Source: Gloeotrichia echinulata CP02
GTDB lineage: Bacteria > Cyanobacteriota > Cyanobacteriia > Cyanobacteriales > Nostocaceae
Reading direction: 5' to 3'
Assembly (NCBI GenBank): GCA_038087035.1
Contig: CP051187.1
Location: 4,903,001-4,967,000 of the forward strand
Length of the DNA: 64,000 nucleotides
In this document: positions 15,842 through 24,179 of the stretch, in pieces
Layout: every line of letters starts with the position of its first letter
How positions within the stretch are numbered: the stretch's first letter is position 1
Position numbers and translations under genes: made by a program
The notes under the pieces: generated by a model
The model's database searches: none
The model's input: the letters and a program-made list of their open reading frames with translations, nothing else
Told to the model about the DNA's origin: nothing

Positions 15842-18816
15842 ATCCTGATGTCTTGATGGCGTTCATTGATGAACTCAGGGAAGCAGGTTACAAAATTGGT
15901 ATACCTCAATATATTGCAGCCCAGGATTTAATATTAATATTGATTGCTCAGGGAGAAAATCTAGATAGTCCAGAGCGACTAAGAAATTTTTTAAGTCCGA
16001 TTTTTTGTAGTTCACCAATTGAGCAAGAAGAATTTCAGCAACGTTTTGACAATTGGGTGAAATTATTTAGCAACACCAATCTTTTTCAAGAGAAAGTAGA
16101 TGTAGAAGCTGAAGCATTTTCCGCCGAACTAGAAACAGAACGCGCACACTCCTATCAAATTCAGCGTCTCATACTTCTTGTTATTGCTATAACTATTTTT
16201 ATTTCTATTCCCCTATTTCCGTCCTACACAGAGAAGCGGTCTTTCATAGAACCACGACCAACACCAACAGCACCAATTCCCACACCAACAGAACCACTAC
16301 CGACACCAACAGGGACACTACCAACAGTACCGCCAAGACTAGTCAAAACAGAACCGAGTAAAACACCTCCTCCCAGCTTGCCATTTAATTGGCGAATACT
16401 GTTATTTGTATTGATTATTTATCTTATTATATTTTTAGTCTGGCGACTGTGGTGGTTGTGGCGTGCTAACCTATTTCTGCAACGTCATAGTACAACACAA
16501 AAGCCTGAGCTACAAACAATTTCTATTACTGGATTTGAGGAGAAATTATTTCCCAGCCTTGTATTGTTAAAAATTGCTCAGAGTTTAAGACATCGCATCC
16601 GTGTGCCATCTAACGAAATTGATGTGAATAAAACTATTGATGCAACTCTGAGCCGGGGAGGATGGCTAACTCCAGTTTATCAAACTTATCAAGTTCTCCC
16701 AGAATATCTCTTTCTGATTAACCGCACTAGTTACCGTGACCATCAAGCGAAATTTATTGAAGGAATAATAGAAGGTCTAAAACACGAAGGAGTATTTATT
16801 ACCATCTATTTTTTTGATGATGATCCACGAATCTGTTTTGCCGATGATGACAAAAGTTATCCATTAAGACTCAGAGATATTATCTCAAAATATAGTGAAC
16901 ATTCTCTGGTGATAATTTCTGATACAGAGAATTTTTTTAGCTCTATTAGTGGGGAATTAGAGCCTTGGGTAAATCAGTTGACTAACTGGGATAACCGGGC
17001 AATTTTAACACCTACACCAGTGGAAAATTGGGGGTATCAGGAATTAGAACTGGCACAAGAATTTATGATTTTACCCGCAACACTCAAAGGGTTAGAGGCG
17101 TTGAGTCAAAGATTGCGCCAGGGATGGGCGACTTATTTTGTTGGGGAAGAAACGCGAATACCTCTACCAGATGGGTTGCGTACACGTCCTTATTTTTGGA
17201 TAGAACGTAATCCCCCACCAACTGAGCAGATTAATGCTATGTTGGACACATTAGAAAAATATCTTGGTAAGCATGGCTTTTATTGGCTGAGTGCTTGTGC
17301 TGTATTTCCAGAGTTGCACTGGAACATGACTATTTATTTAGGTAATGTGCTGAAAATCGAGTCAGGTGCATCTCTAATAGAAGTGTGTTCATTAACTGAT
17401 TTAGCTCGTTTACCGTGGTTACGTTATGGTTATATGCCAGACTGGTTGCGTGTTTACCTAATTACAACACTTACCCCAGAGCAACAGCAGATAATTCGGA
17501 CTGCGCTGCAAAATTTATTAATTACGGCTGTTCAAGGTTCTGTTAGCAAATTACAATTAGAAATAGCTAGACAATATCATCAGTTTCTGCCAAAATTAGC
17601 TAATCCAATTCTTTATTTATTATCTAAACAAGCATCTGTTAATAGTCAATTACGGGATTACATTTTTTTAGGCTTTATGAGAGGACAATCTGTACTGGCG
17701 ATGAAAGTATCAGATGAATTTAGTCGCTCTCTACAAAATCAGAAAAGATATGCTTGGTGGAGAAAAGTATTAAGAAAGCTGGGAATAGTTGTTAAACCAC
17801 CAATTCAAGAGCCGAGTTTTGCTAAATCACGAAACTCTAGTCCCTCGTTAATCAACCGCAGACAATTTTTGCAGCGCCTTGGTTGGGGAGGAAGCGGTTT
17901 AGTGATAGCAGTGGTGGCTGATTCGATTACGAAAAATACTAATACTAATACTAATACCTTACCCAATTCTAGCGCGACTCCTTTAAAAACTTTTGAGTTT
18001 GAAATAGTCAGAGTCAACGCACAAGGAAATATTACCAATAGAGACACACGTCAAGCAAAATCTTTCATGGAAGATTTGGGGAATGGCGTAACTCTAGAAA
18101 TGGTGGCTATTCCTGGTGGTGATTTTATGATGGGTTCACCACCGGGGGAGAAAGGTCGAAGTCAATATGAAAGTCCACAGCATCCAGTAGCAGTTCCTGG
18201 ATTTTTCATGGGGAAATATGAAGTTACTCAGGCGCAGTATCGAGCTATAATGGGGACAAATCCATCCAGTTTTAAAGGTGATAACCGACCTGTAGAACAA
18301 GTGAGTTGGAATGATGCGGTTGAGTTTTGTCAAAACTTAAGTAATATAACGGGGCGTAACTATCGCTTGCCAAGTGAGGCAGAATGGGAGTATGCTTGTC
18401 GTGCTGCGACTAATACGCCGTTTTATTTTGGTGAAACAATTACGGCGGACTTGGCTAATTATAATTCTGACTTCACTTACGCATCTGAACCTAAAGGTAA
18501 ATATCGTCAGCAAACAACACCTGTAGGCACCTTTGCCCCCAATGCCTTTGGTTTGTATGATATGCACGGTAATGTGTGGGAGTGGTGTCAAGACCATTGG
18601 CATGATAATTATAATGGCGCACCTAGAGACGGACGTGCTTGGGTGAATGATAATGATAATCGAAATCTCCGGCTGCTGCGCGGTGGTTCTTGGAGCACCT
18701 ATCCTGGTTATTGCCGTTCTGCTTCTCGCAACAACTACTACCCCGACAACCGCTCCTACAATATCGGTTTTCGCGTTGTGTGTGTGGGTGCGGCCGCGTG
18801 GATTCTTCGCCCTTGA
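15802..18816 (+). CDS. membrane vWA-like / FGE-CLec sensor protein with DGR-type variable C-terminus
   Basis: The 1004-residue protein starts inside moxR; ATG 15856 is an alternative. The N-terminal helical region (about 1-105) is followed by TM1 (about 113-135), a Pro/Thr-rich linker (about 150-185) and TM2 (about 195-215). Next comes an alpha/beta region (about 290-400; EYLFLINRTSYRDHQ, then ITIYFFDDD and LVIISD) that looks like a von Willebrand A fold without a proper MIDAS DxSxS motif. Two arginines (R686-R687) in NRRQFLQRLGWGG precede a hydrophobic stretch and resemble a Tat signal. Residues about 760-1004 form an FGE-sulfatase/C-type-lectin-fold domain (GGDFMMGS, NVWEWCQD, LLRGGSW). Its last codons look retroelement-diversified. 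A role as membrane-tethered antigen sensor coupled to the MoxR ATPase is inferred. Confidence 0.8.
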   Translation: MDTGTEKNYPDWLNPDVLMAFIDELREAGYKIGIPQYIAAQDLILILIAQGENLDSPERLRNFLSPIFCSSPIEQEEFQQRFDNWVKLFSNTNLFQEKVDVEAEAFSAELETERAHSYQIQRLILLVIAITIFISIPLFPSYTEKRSFIEPRPTPTAPIPTPTEPLPTPTGTLPTVPPRLVKTEPSKTPPPSLPFNWRILLFVLIIYLIIFLVWRLWWLWRANLFLQRHSTTQKPELQTISITGFEEKLFPSLVLLKIAQSLRHRIRVPSNEIDVNKTIDATLSRGGWLTPVYQTYQVLPEYLFLINRTSYRDHQAKFIEGIIEGLKHEGVFITIYFFDDDPRICFADDDKSYPLRLRDIISKYSEHSLVIISDTENFFSSISGELEPWVNQLTNWDNRAILTPTPVENWGYQELELAQEFMILPATLKGLEALSQRLRQGWATYFVGEETRIPLPDGLRTRPYFWIERNPPPTEQINAMLDTLEKYLGKHGFYWLSACAVFPELHWNMTIYLGNVLKIESGASLIEVCSLTDLARLPWLRYGYMPDWLRVYLITTLTPEQQQIIRTALQNLLITAVQGSVSKLQLEIARQYHQFLPKLANPILYLLSKQASVNSQLRDYIFLGFMRGQSVLAMKVSDEFSRSLQNQKRYAWWRKVLRKLGIVVKPPIQEPSFAKSRNSSPSLINRRQFLQRLGWGGSGLVIAVVADSITKNTNTNTNTLPNSSATPLKTFEFEIVRVNAQGNITNRDTRQAKSFMEDLGNGVTLEMVAIPGGDFMMGSPPGEKGRSQYESPQHPVAVPGFFMGKYEVTQAQYRAIMGTNPSSFKGDNRPVEQVSWNDAVEFCQNLSNITGRNYRLPSEAEWEYACRAATNTPFYFGETITADLANYNSDFTYASEPKGKYRQQTTPVGTFAPNAFGLYDMHGNVWEWCQDHWHDNYNGAPRDGRAWVNDNDNRNLRLLRGGSWSTYPGYCRSASRNNYYPDNRSYNIGFRVVCVGAAAWILRP
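18676..18810 (+). other. candidate DGR variable region (VR)
   Basis: The 3' end of the FGE gene has the signature of adenine-targeted diversification. Between W964 and I988 the ligand-facing codons are AGC, ACC, TAT, GGT, TAT, TCT, TAC, TAC, TCC and TAC, mixed with unchanged AAC/AAT codons. All keep C or T in the third place, as expected if an AAC/AAT-rich template had its adenines randomised. The frame residues (CRSA, PDNR, IGFRVV) are fixed. The position at the extreme C-terminus of a CLec-fold domain, with an Avd-like gene just downstream, matches known DGR cassettes. Exact edges need the template repeat. Confidence 0.7.
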
Positions 18817-18984
18817 CACTTTAGCCCTTTTGCCCTCTGCACTTCTTCTCTTTGCCCTTTTGAAGTGTAGCGGAGCGGAGCGATCAATTTTTTTTAGAAC
18901 TATGGATGTCAGCATCTAAACCATTAAATGTAATAATAGCATAGTTTGCTGATAATAATCATGTAAATTTTATTTACAGAATTA

Positions 18985-19323
18985 ATGGAAGAATTGTCGA
19001 TTATCCAAAAAACCTACGATTTAATCAAATGGTACATTCCAATTCTTAATCGGCTGCCCAAAAATCATAGATTTACCTTGGGCGACAGGATGATAAATGG
19101 ATTGTATGATTCACTAGAGGGGTTGCTTGTCGCTCGTTATAGCCAAGAAAAATTCACTCAATTAGAATTACTCCAAAGTCACTTAGATATTTTACGCTAT
19201 CAAACCCGGATTTTATTCGACTTTAATTTAATTGCCATAGACCGCTACGAATATGCAGGTAAATTAATCACTGCCATTGGCGTAGAGCTAGTACTCTGTC
19301 AAGATAAAAATGATGGACTGTAG
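18985..19323 (+). CDS. avd: Avd-like four-helix DGR accessory protein, 3' end disrupted
   Basis: The 112-residue product is an all-helical protein (IIQKTYDLIKWYIPILNRLP, NHRFTLGDRM, LYDSLEGLLVARYS, EYAGKLITAIGVEL) matching the Avd/bAvd four-helix bundle. Avd binds the reverse transcriptase of diversity-generating retroelements and is needed for template-primed mutagenic retrohoming. From 19291 the frame runs into the 106-bp TA element, so the last ten residues (VLCQDKNDGL) come from the element. Removing it and one TA restores GVELGGWLKQQSKH, a typical Avd ending. Only the extreme tail is altered, so the protein may still fold. No reverse transcriptase follows. Confidence 0.75.
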   Translation: MEELSIIQKTYDLIKWYIPILNRLPKNHRFTLGDRMINGLYDSLEGLLVARYSQEKFTQLELLQSHLDILRYQTRILFDFNLIAIDRYEYAGKLITAIGVELVLCQDKNDGL

Positions 19324-19396
19324 TGCGGGCATCTTGCCCGCGTGAGCGAGACGCTCACACTACCAAAAATCCCTCAAAACAAAATTGACAGACTAC
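19291..19396. mobile_element. 106-bp TA mini-element inserted in avd
   Basis: TA lies on both sides (19289-19290, 19397-19398) and the terminal repeats are GTACTCTGTCAA and GTAGTCTGTCAA. The uninterrupted avd reading frame is recovered by deleting the element plus one TA. That gives direct proof of the TA duplication and the element boundaries. Confidence 0.85.
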
Positions 19397-19430
19397 TAGG
19401 AGGATGGCTCAAGCAACAAAGCAAACACTA

Positions 19431-19610
19431 TAGCATTTCTCGTCAAGAGTGAGGTACACCCGTAAGGGCACGGCAGTGCCGTGCCCTTACACCGCGTGAT
19501 CCAATTTTGTAATTATAGCGGTTCTCAATTGCATAGAATACAGATCATTGGTAGGGGCACAGCAATGCTGTGCCCTATTGTGTTCGGTAAAAGAATAACA
19601 GTATAGCACT
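19431..19610. repeat. palindromic repeat cluster after avd
   Basis: TAGCATTTCTCG at 19431 and the core GGGCACGGCAGTGCCGTGCCC belong to the 103-bp element family in reverse orientation, preceded by TA. After about 19508 it departs from the family and a second palindrome (GGGCACAGCAATGCTGTGCCC, about 19554-19574) follows. These repeats occupy the place where a DGR template repeat and reverse transcriptase would be expected. Confidence 0.65.
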
Positions 19611-19698
19611 GAACAGATAATTGACAACTGATACCGGCAGCACAACAAAAAAGCGCAACCCCAAGTTATCATCATCAAGTAGTTTTGATAACTATGTG

Positions 19699-21165
19699 AT
19701 GTCCAAAAAAATTACTATAGGTTTAATCCTGCTGTTGCTGGGTACGCAGATTGGTGTTACCCAGCAAACAGCGACAGCGCAAACACCAACACCAGTTGCA
19801 CCCCCAAGCACCACAAAATCAATTTGTCCTGCTCAACTAGGGTCAGCCGTAGATGCTATTATCAATCGTCCCCTATTTAGTCGCGTGCGTTGGGGAATTT
19901 TAGTACAACCCCTGTCATCTGGACAAACTCTTTACAGTCGAGATGCTCAGAAATACTTTACACCAGCTTCTAATACTAAATTGTTGACAACAGCCGCAGC
20001 ATTGCAGCAATTGGGTGCAAATTTTCGCTTTCGCACCTCTATATATCAGACCGGTGATGGTGTTTTGCGTGTCGTGGGTAGGGGAGATCCCAGCTTAAGT
20101 GATACTCAATTGCAAGCATTAGCACAGCAATTGAAACAAAAGGGAATTACCCAAATCAAACAATTGATTGCTGATGATAGTTATATTCAAGGCGATATTG
20201 TTAACTCTACCTGGCAATGGGAAGACCTACAATCAGACTATGGCGCACCAGTTAGCAGCTTTATTTTAAATGAAAATGTTTTTAGCTTCAAACTGATACC
20301 GCAAGCCGTAGGAAAACCATTACAAATCGCCTGGACTGATGCCAACGAAGCCAGACAATGGCGGATAATTAATCAATCAGCAACAGTGGGGCAAAATCCC
20401 ACATTCATTAACGTTACCCGCGAATTATCTGGAAACGTCTTGCGAATCCAAGGACAATTAACAGGGAATTCTGAACCATATTTAGTAACTTTACCTGTCG
20501 TTGATCCTAATTATTATTTTTTACGCCGCTTTCGCACTGCTTTAACACGGGAAAAAATTACTTTAGGCGCAACATTGGTATCAACTGGTGGTAATGAACA
20601 ACAGGAAATAGCATTTGTAGATTCCCCACCTTTATCAGACTTATTGATGGAAACTCTCCAGAATAGTAATAATCTTTATGCTGAAGCCCTATTGAGAGCA
20701 TTAGCTTTTCAACAACCCAGATTATCAAATAAAAATACCGCTGATATTGGCTTAGAAAATGTCAAAGCCAATTTAACTAAGTTAGGAGTTGATCCGACAA
20801 ATTACGTTTTGGTAGACGGTTCTGGTTTATCACGTCGTAACTTAATTGCGCCAGAAGCTTTTGTGCAAACATTACGAGGAATAGCGAAAACACCAGTTGC
20901 ATCTGTGTATCGTGCATCCTTACCTGTCGCCGGCAAAAGTGGGACGATCAAAAACCGTTTTCGCAATACATCTGCAGAGGGGATTGTGCAAGCAAAAACG
21001 GGTACTTTAACTGGTGCTGTTTCCCTATCTGGTTATGTGAATGGGACTAAATATGAGCCATTGGTTTTTAGTATTATGGTGAATCAAAGTGAACAGCCGG
21101 TGAGTGTTTTGCGACGAGCAATTGATGAAATTGTCGTGTTGTTAACACAATTGCAGCGTTGTTAA
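19699..21165 (+). CDS. dacB: D-alanyl-D-alanine carboxypeptidase/endopeptidase, PBP4 (S13) family
   Basis: From the ATG at 19699 the product is 488 residues and begins with a clean signal peptide (MSKKITIGLILLLLGTQIG). The in-frame TTG at 19621 would add an unlikely hydrophilic leader from repeat DNA. All three penicillin-binding motifs of family S13 are present: SxxK in PASNTKLLTT (about residues 92-101), SxN in NSNNLYAEAL and KTG-like KSG in VAGKSGTIKNRF. Class-C PBPs of this kind trim D-Ala and cut peptidoglycan cross-links in the periplasm. The next genes (YkuD transpeptidase, MltA-like protein) also act on the cell wall but are convergent. Confidence 0.92.
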   Translation: MSKKITIGLILLLLGTQIGVTQQTATAQTPTPVAPPSTTKSICPAQLGSAVDAIINRPLFSRVRWGILVQPLSSGQTLYSRDAQKYFTPASNTKLLTTAAALQQLGANFRFRTSIYQTGDGVLRVVGRGDPSLSDTQLQALAQQLKQKGITQIKQLIADDSYIQGDIVNSTWQWEDLQSDYGAPVSSFILNENVFSFKLIPQAVGKPLQIAWTDANEARQWRIINQSATVGQNPTFINVTRELSGNVLRIQGQLTGNSEPYLVTLPVVDPNYYFLRRFRTALTREKITLGATLVSTGGNEQQEIAFVDSPPLSDLLMETLQNSNNLYAEALLRALAFQQPRLSNKNTADIGLENVKANLTKLGVDPTNYVLVDGSGLSRRNLIAPEAFVQTLRGIAKTPVASVYRASLPVAGKSGTIKNRFRNTSAEGIVQAKTGTLTGAVSLSGYVNGTKYEPLVFSIMVNQSEQPVSVLRRAIDEIVVLLTQLQRC

Positions 21166-21172
21166 TTGATGG

Positions 21173-21685
21173 TTACTTACGGATGACAATTGGTGTGCCA
21201 ATCGATGCCCAGTTGAATAGCCATTTAGCGTGATTAGGCGCGAGATTTACACAGCCGTGGCTAACTGGAGTCCCAAATCTCCGGTGCCAGTAGGCTCCGT
21301 GAATTCCATAACTTCCTTGGTAAAACATTACATAGGGTACGTTGGGAACATCATAATTTTTCCCTCGCATTCGAGTAGTTTTAAATTTGGATTGAATCTT
21401 AAAAATACCGATGCGAGTGGGGGTAGATTTTTTCCCTGAAGAAATAGCGATCGCATAAACTGGCGTTCGACCTTTCCAAGCAATTAACCGTTGCTTTGTA
21501 AGATTAACTTGAATCCAGCGTTGATCGGATTGTTTTAGCGTTTCGATAGTTTTGATAATCGTTTGGTTCTGCGAATTTGTCGAGACTAGACTCGATCCCG
21601 GACTCGCAACACTCAAGGAGAATGTAGCAGCAGCAAGGAATATTTTTAAACCACGCATCCAATTGGAATCAATCAGGCTTTTCAT
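21173..21685 (-). CDS. L,D-transpeptidase (YkuD family)
   Basis: The 170-residue exported protein (hydrophobic segment about 10-28) has one YkuD catalytic domain. The active-site signature is HRRFGTPVSHGCVNL (about residues 132-146), with Cys as nucleophile, and GIHGAYW before it. This family forms 3-3 cross-links in peptidoglycan or anchors lipoproteins. Two in-frame ATGs are close together (MKSLIDSNWMRG); the first is kept. The gene converges on dacB with a 7-bp gap, so the two share a termination zone. Confidence 0.9.
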   Translation of the reverse strand: MKSLIDSNWMRGLKIFLAAATFSLSVASPGSSLVSTNSQNQTIIKTIETLKQSDQRWIQVNLTKQRLIAWKGRTPVYAIAISSGKKSTPTRIGIFKIQSKFKTTRMRGKNYDVPNVPYVMFYQGSYGIHGAYWHRRFGTPVSHGCVNLAPNHAKWLFNWASIGTPIVIRK

Positions 21686-21710
21686 CGTAAATAAACCTCC
21701 ATAATAGAGT

Positions 21711-22370
21711 TTAGGGATAGTTTTGAGTTGGTACTTTAAAATACCCTAATTCTTGTATTAATTTTCTAGCTTGTTGAGTAATGATCTGCCAATTTCCATC
21801 TGTTACCAGTTGTTTGGGAAATAATTGACCGCTTAAACCAACTGCGATCGCCCCTGCTTGCAAAAATCCTTTAGCATTTTCTAGGGTGACTCCCCCAGTG
21901 GGAATCAGGGGAATTTTACCTAAAGGAGCTTGTAAACTTTTGATATAGTTAGCCCCTCCCATTGCTTCCACGGGGAAGACTTTGACACAGGTGGCGCCAT
22001 GATTCCAAGCGGTGACGATTTCCGTGGGAGAGAGGGCGCCGGGGATGATGGGTATATCTTGCTCAACTGCTGCGTGAATCATCGCTGGGTCAACGTGGGG
22101 TGTGAAGAGAAATTGTGCCCCAGAGGCGATCGCTTCTTGCAGCTGCTGGACATTATATAACGTCCCAGTGCCTATGATACAATCTGGTAATTGAGAACGT
22201 AATTGACCGATTAATTCAGCAGGGCGATCGCTATTCCAGGTAATTTCAATGAGCCGCATTCCCCCAGATGCTACAGCCAAAGCCATTTGCTGTGCCAATT
22301 TCATTTGATCGGCGCGAATTACGGCGATCGCTCTTTGTTGTTGCAACTTTGATAACCAAACTTTAGACAT
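21711..22370 (-). CDS. eda: KHG/KDPG aldolase
   Basis: The class I aldolase cleaves 2-keto-3-deoxy-6-phosphogluconate (Entner-Doudoroff pathway) and 4-hydroxy-2-oxoglutarate. Diagnostic segments are IEITW (catalytic Glu), IGTGTL, the Schiff-base lysine in CVKVFPVE and PTGGV at the phosphate-binding loop. ATG at 22370 gives 219 residues, the normal family length (MSKVWLSKLQQQ). The longer GTG start at 22418 adds a hydrophobic leader unlike the family and its AGGGA is too close. It is single copy here and not operonic with central-carbon genes. Confidence 0.9.
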   Translation of the reverse strand: MSKVWLSKLQQQRAIAVIRADQMKLAQQMALAVASGGMRLIEITWNSDRPAELIGQLRSQLPDCIIGTGTLYNVQQLQEAIASGAQFLFTPHVDPAMIHAAVEQDIPIIPGALSPTEIVTAWNHGATCVKVFPVEAMGGANYIKSLQAPLGKIPLIPTGGVTLENAKGFLQAGAIAVGLSGQLFPKQLVTDGNWQIITQQARKLIQELGYFKVPTQNYP

Positions 22371-22437
22371 TTTAACAAAAATCAGGATTATTTCAATGGG
22401 GATTTTTTCAATTGTCACTCCCTAAATGTTCAAGTGA

Positions 22438-22464
22438 TAGGGGCGCAAGGCCTTGCGCCCCTAC
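22438..22464. repeat. GGGGCGCAAGGCCTTGCGCCCC palindrome
   Basis: This perfect hairpin lies between two minus-strand genes. The same core is found inside the 95-bp elements at 26713, 43591 and 63793. It may be a remnant of that family or act as a transcription barrier. Confidence 0.6.
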
Positions 22465-22494
22465 AATAGATTTTGAATTTGAGCAAAGCGACCG

Positions 22495-23835
22495 TCACTT
22501 TTTGACTAAAATATATGCTGTAGCATAGTCAGGCAATTTCTTGATATGCTGCCCAAAATCTTGTTGATTCTTGAAAATCCCTGCCAAAAAATCTAGTTGA
22601 TAAAGATTGGGTAAAAATGCGCCGCCTGTATCAGCGATGACTCCCATTTGTAGGTGTTTTTTTCCACCTATAATCTGCTCAATCACAATTATTTTACCTA
22701 AACCAATATTGAGGACATCTCCAGCAAAAGTCACTCCTGGCTTGATAGAAATTTTTGCATCTATTTTATATCCATAACCTTTGATAGCATCAACTTTTCT
22801 AAAATACCAGTAACGCTTTTGTGCTGTCGCTTTTAATCCGCGAACGTAAGGTATTTCGTTATTTCTGTCTACATTAAAATAGGCTTGCGAGCCATCAGGA
22901 AAATTAATCAGGATTGTTCCCTGCATCAGGGCTTCTTCTAAGCCAGTTCGCGTTAGGTAGGCGATAGGTTCAGCATTGCCAAATTCTTTACCCCCTGGTT
23001 CATAAATCCCTGACAAAACATCCTGCTTTGTGTATCTAGTATAGAATTTATCAGTCAGCGCGTTGTCTTTTAAGCTATAAATTGCTGTATTAAAAGTAGA
23101 GGTTTTTTTCTGCGAACCTGGATGAATAAAAACAGCATATTTTGTAATTCGCAGTTGTTTTTGATTGGTAGTTTTTGGGTTATATGCAGACCATTTAATG
23201 ACGCGAAAATGGGTGTTAATAAAATTAGGGCTTTGTAACCGAGTGGCTCGATTATTGGCAATATCCTCTTTTAAAACAGCAATCATAAAATCTAAGGTCT
23301 TGAGAATATCTGCTACGCTAACTCCTTGACTAGCAAGTATTCCTGTCCGGGAAATATCAGGGTCTTCTGTAGAATAATCTTGGAAATATTTTCTCGTATT
23401 TACGAGAACGCTGAGTAAATTTGCTTGATTAAAATTAACTTTCGTAGTTGGCAATTTTCCGACAGTGAAAACCTGATTACCATCAACGCTATATTTATAA
23501 TTTTGTAACTCATCAATGACTCGATAGGCTGCAGATGCTAATATAGTTTTATTTTGTTTGTCTAGATTTTCATAACTTGTTTGTGGAGCAATCAAAGGAT
23601 TAAGTAAAGTTGTGGTAATTATCTGAGCAGCTTTAATTGAGGCGAGGGAAATATCTGATTGAGACAGAGTAGAATTTTCTGGCTGAGTAAAAGATATATT
23701 CTGAGCAATCTGATGTTGTTGGGCTAGCTGTTGAGTTTTTGACTGCGTATATAGATGAATACTGCCTAAACTGGTAAGGAATAAGGTAGCAAATATTACA
23801 GATATGTGGAACTTCTTGCTGAAAAGAATACTCAT
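22495..23835 (-). CDS. MltA-like 3D-domain cell-wall protein
   Basis: The 446-residue protein has an N-terminal signal anchor (about residues 7-28). The C-terminal region carries a VIADTGGAFLPNLYQLDFL segment (about 397-415), resembling the 3D/double-psi barrel of MltA lytic transglycosylases. FYTRYTKQDVLSGIYEP and QAYFNVDRNNEIPY match the MltA substrate-groove region loosely. MltA enzymes cleave the glycan strand to 1,6-anhydro-muropeptides. The N-terminal ~200 residues (helical) are not recognised. Clustering with dacB and a YkuD gene supports a peptidoglycan role. Catalysis is uncertain because I cannot align the motif fully. Confidence 0.65.
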   Translation of the reverse strand: MSILFSKKFHISVIFATLFLTSLGSIHLYTQSKTQQLAQQHQIAQNISFTQPENSTLSQSDISLASIKAAQIITTTLLNPLIAPQTSYENLDKQNKTILASAAYRVIDELQNYKYSVDGNQVFTVGKLPTTKVNFNQANLLSVLVNTRKYFQDYSTEDPDISRTGILASQGVSVADILKTLDFMIAVLKEDIANNRATRLQSPNFINTHFRVIKWSAYNPKTTNQKQLRITKYAVFIHPGSQKKTSTFNTAIYSLKDNALTDKFYTRYTKQDVLSGIYEPGGKEFGNAEPIAYLTRTGLEEALMQGTILINFPDGSQAYFNVDRNNEIPYVRGLKATAQKRYWYFRKVDAIKGYGYKIDAKISIKPGVTFAGDVLNIGLGKIIVIEQIIGGKKHLQMGVIADTGGAFLPNLYQLDFLAGIFKNQQDFGQHIKKLPDYATAYILVKK

Positions 23836-24179
23836 ATTTGGGAAATGAAATTGTATTCATACATAATAATTGCAATTTGGTAAGTAGCTATCATCAGATG
23901 CGTACACCAGAACACATAAAAAACTCCACCCACAAGGAGATGAAGTTTTAGGGCATATTAGGGCATGTATTGGGGCATAGGGTATGGAGAAAAGTCACCA
24001 ATGCTAAAACCCGCTACTAAGTCGCCTCTTGAGCAACCTCAACCACCCACAAGGGGATGGATAAACCGCCGACTTCCAATAAAATATCACCCTGTGATTC
24101 CGTCGCCAGCCAGAGGAAAAAAAGCCAAATAATCTTTAGGCTGATCAATAGATAGTCAAAAGAATTTTGGAATAGTGTT
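23836..24179. other. intergenic stretch without recognised features
   Basis: The gap holds two near-copies of 'cacccacaaggagatg' (about 23930 and 24043) and a 'gggcatattagggcatg' run. No gene, hairpin terminator or known site was recognised. It must contain the divergent promoters of the MltA-like and PRC/DUF2382 genes. Confidence 0.4.

Noticed and set aside
15802..18816. Canonical vWA domain with intact MIDAS
   Set aside because: The DxSxS position reads INRTS, so only a degenerate vWA-like fold can be proposed.
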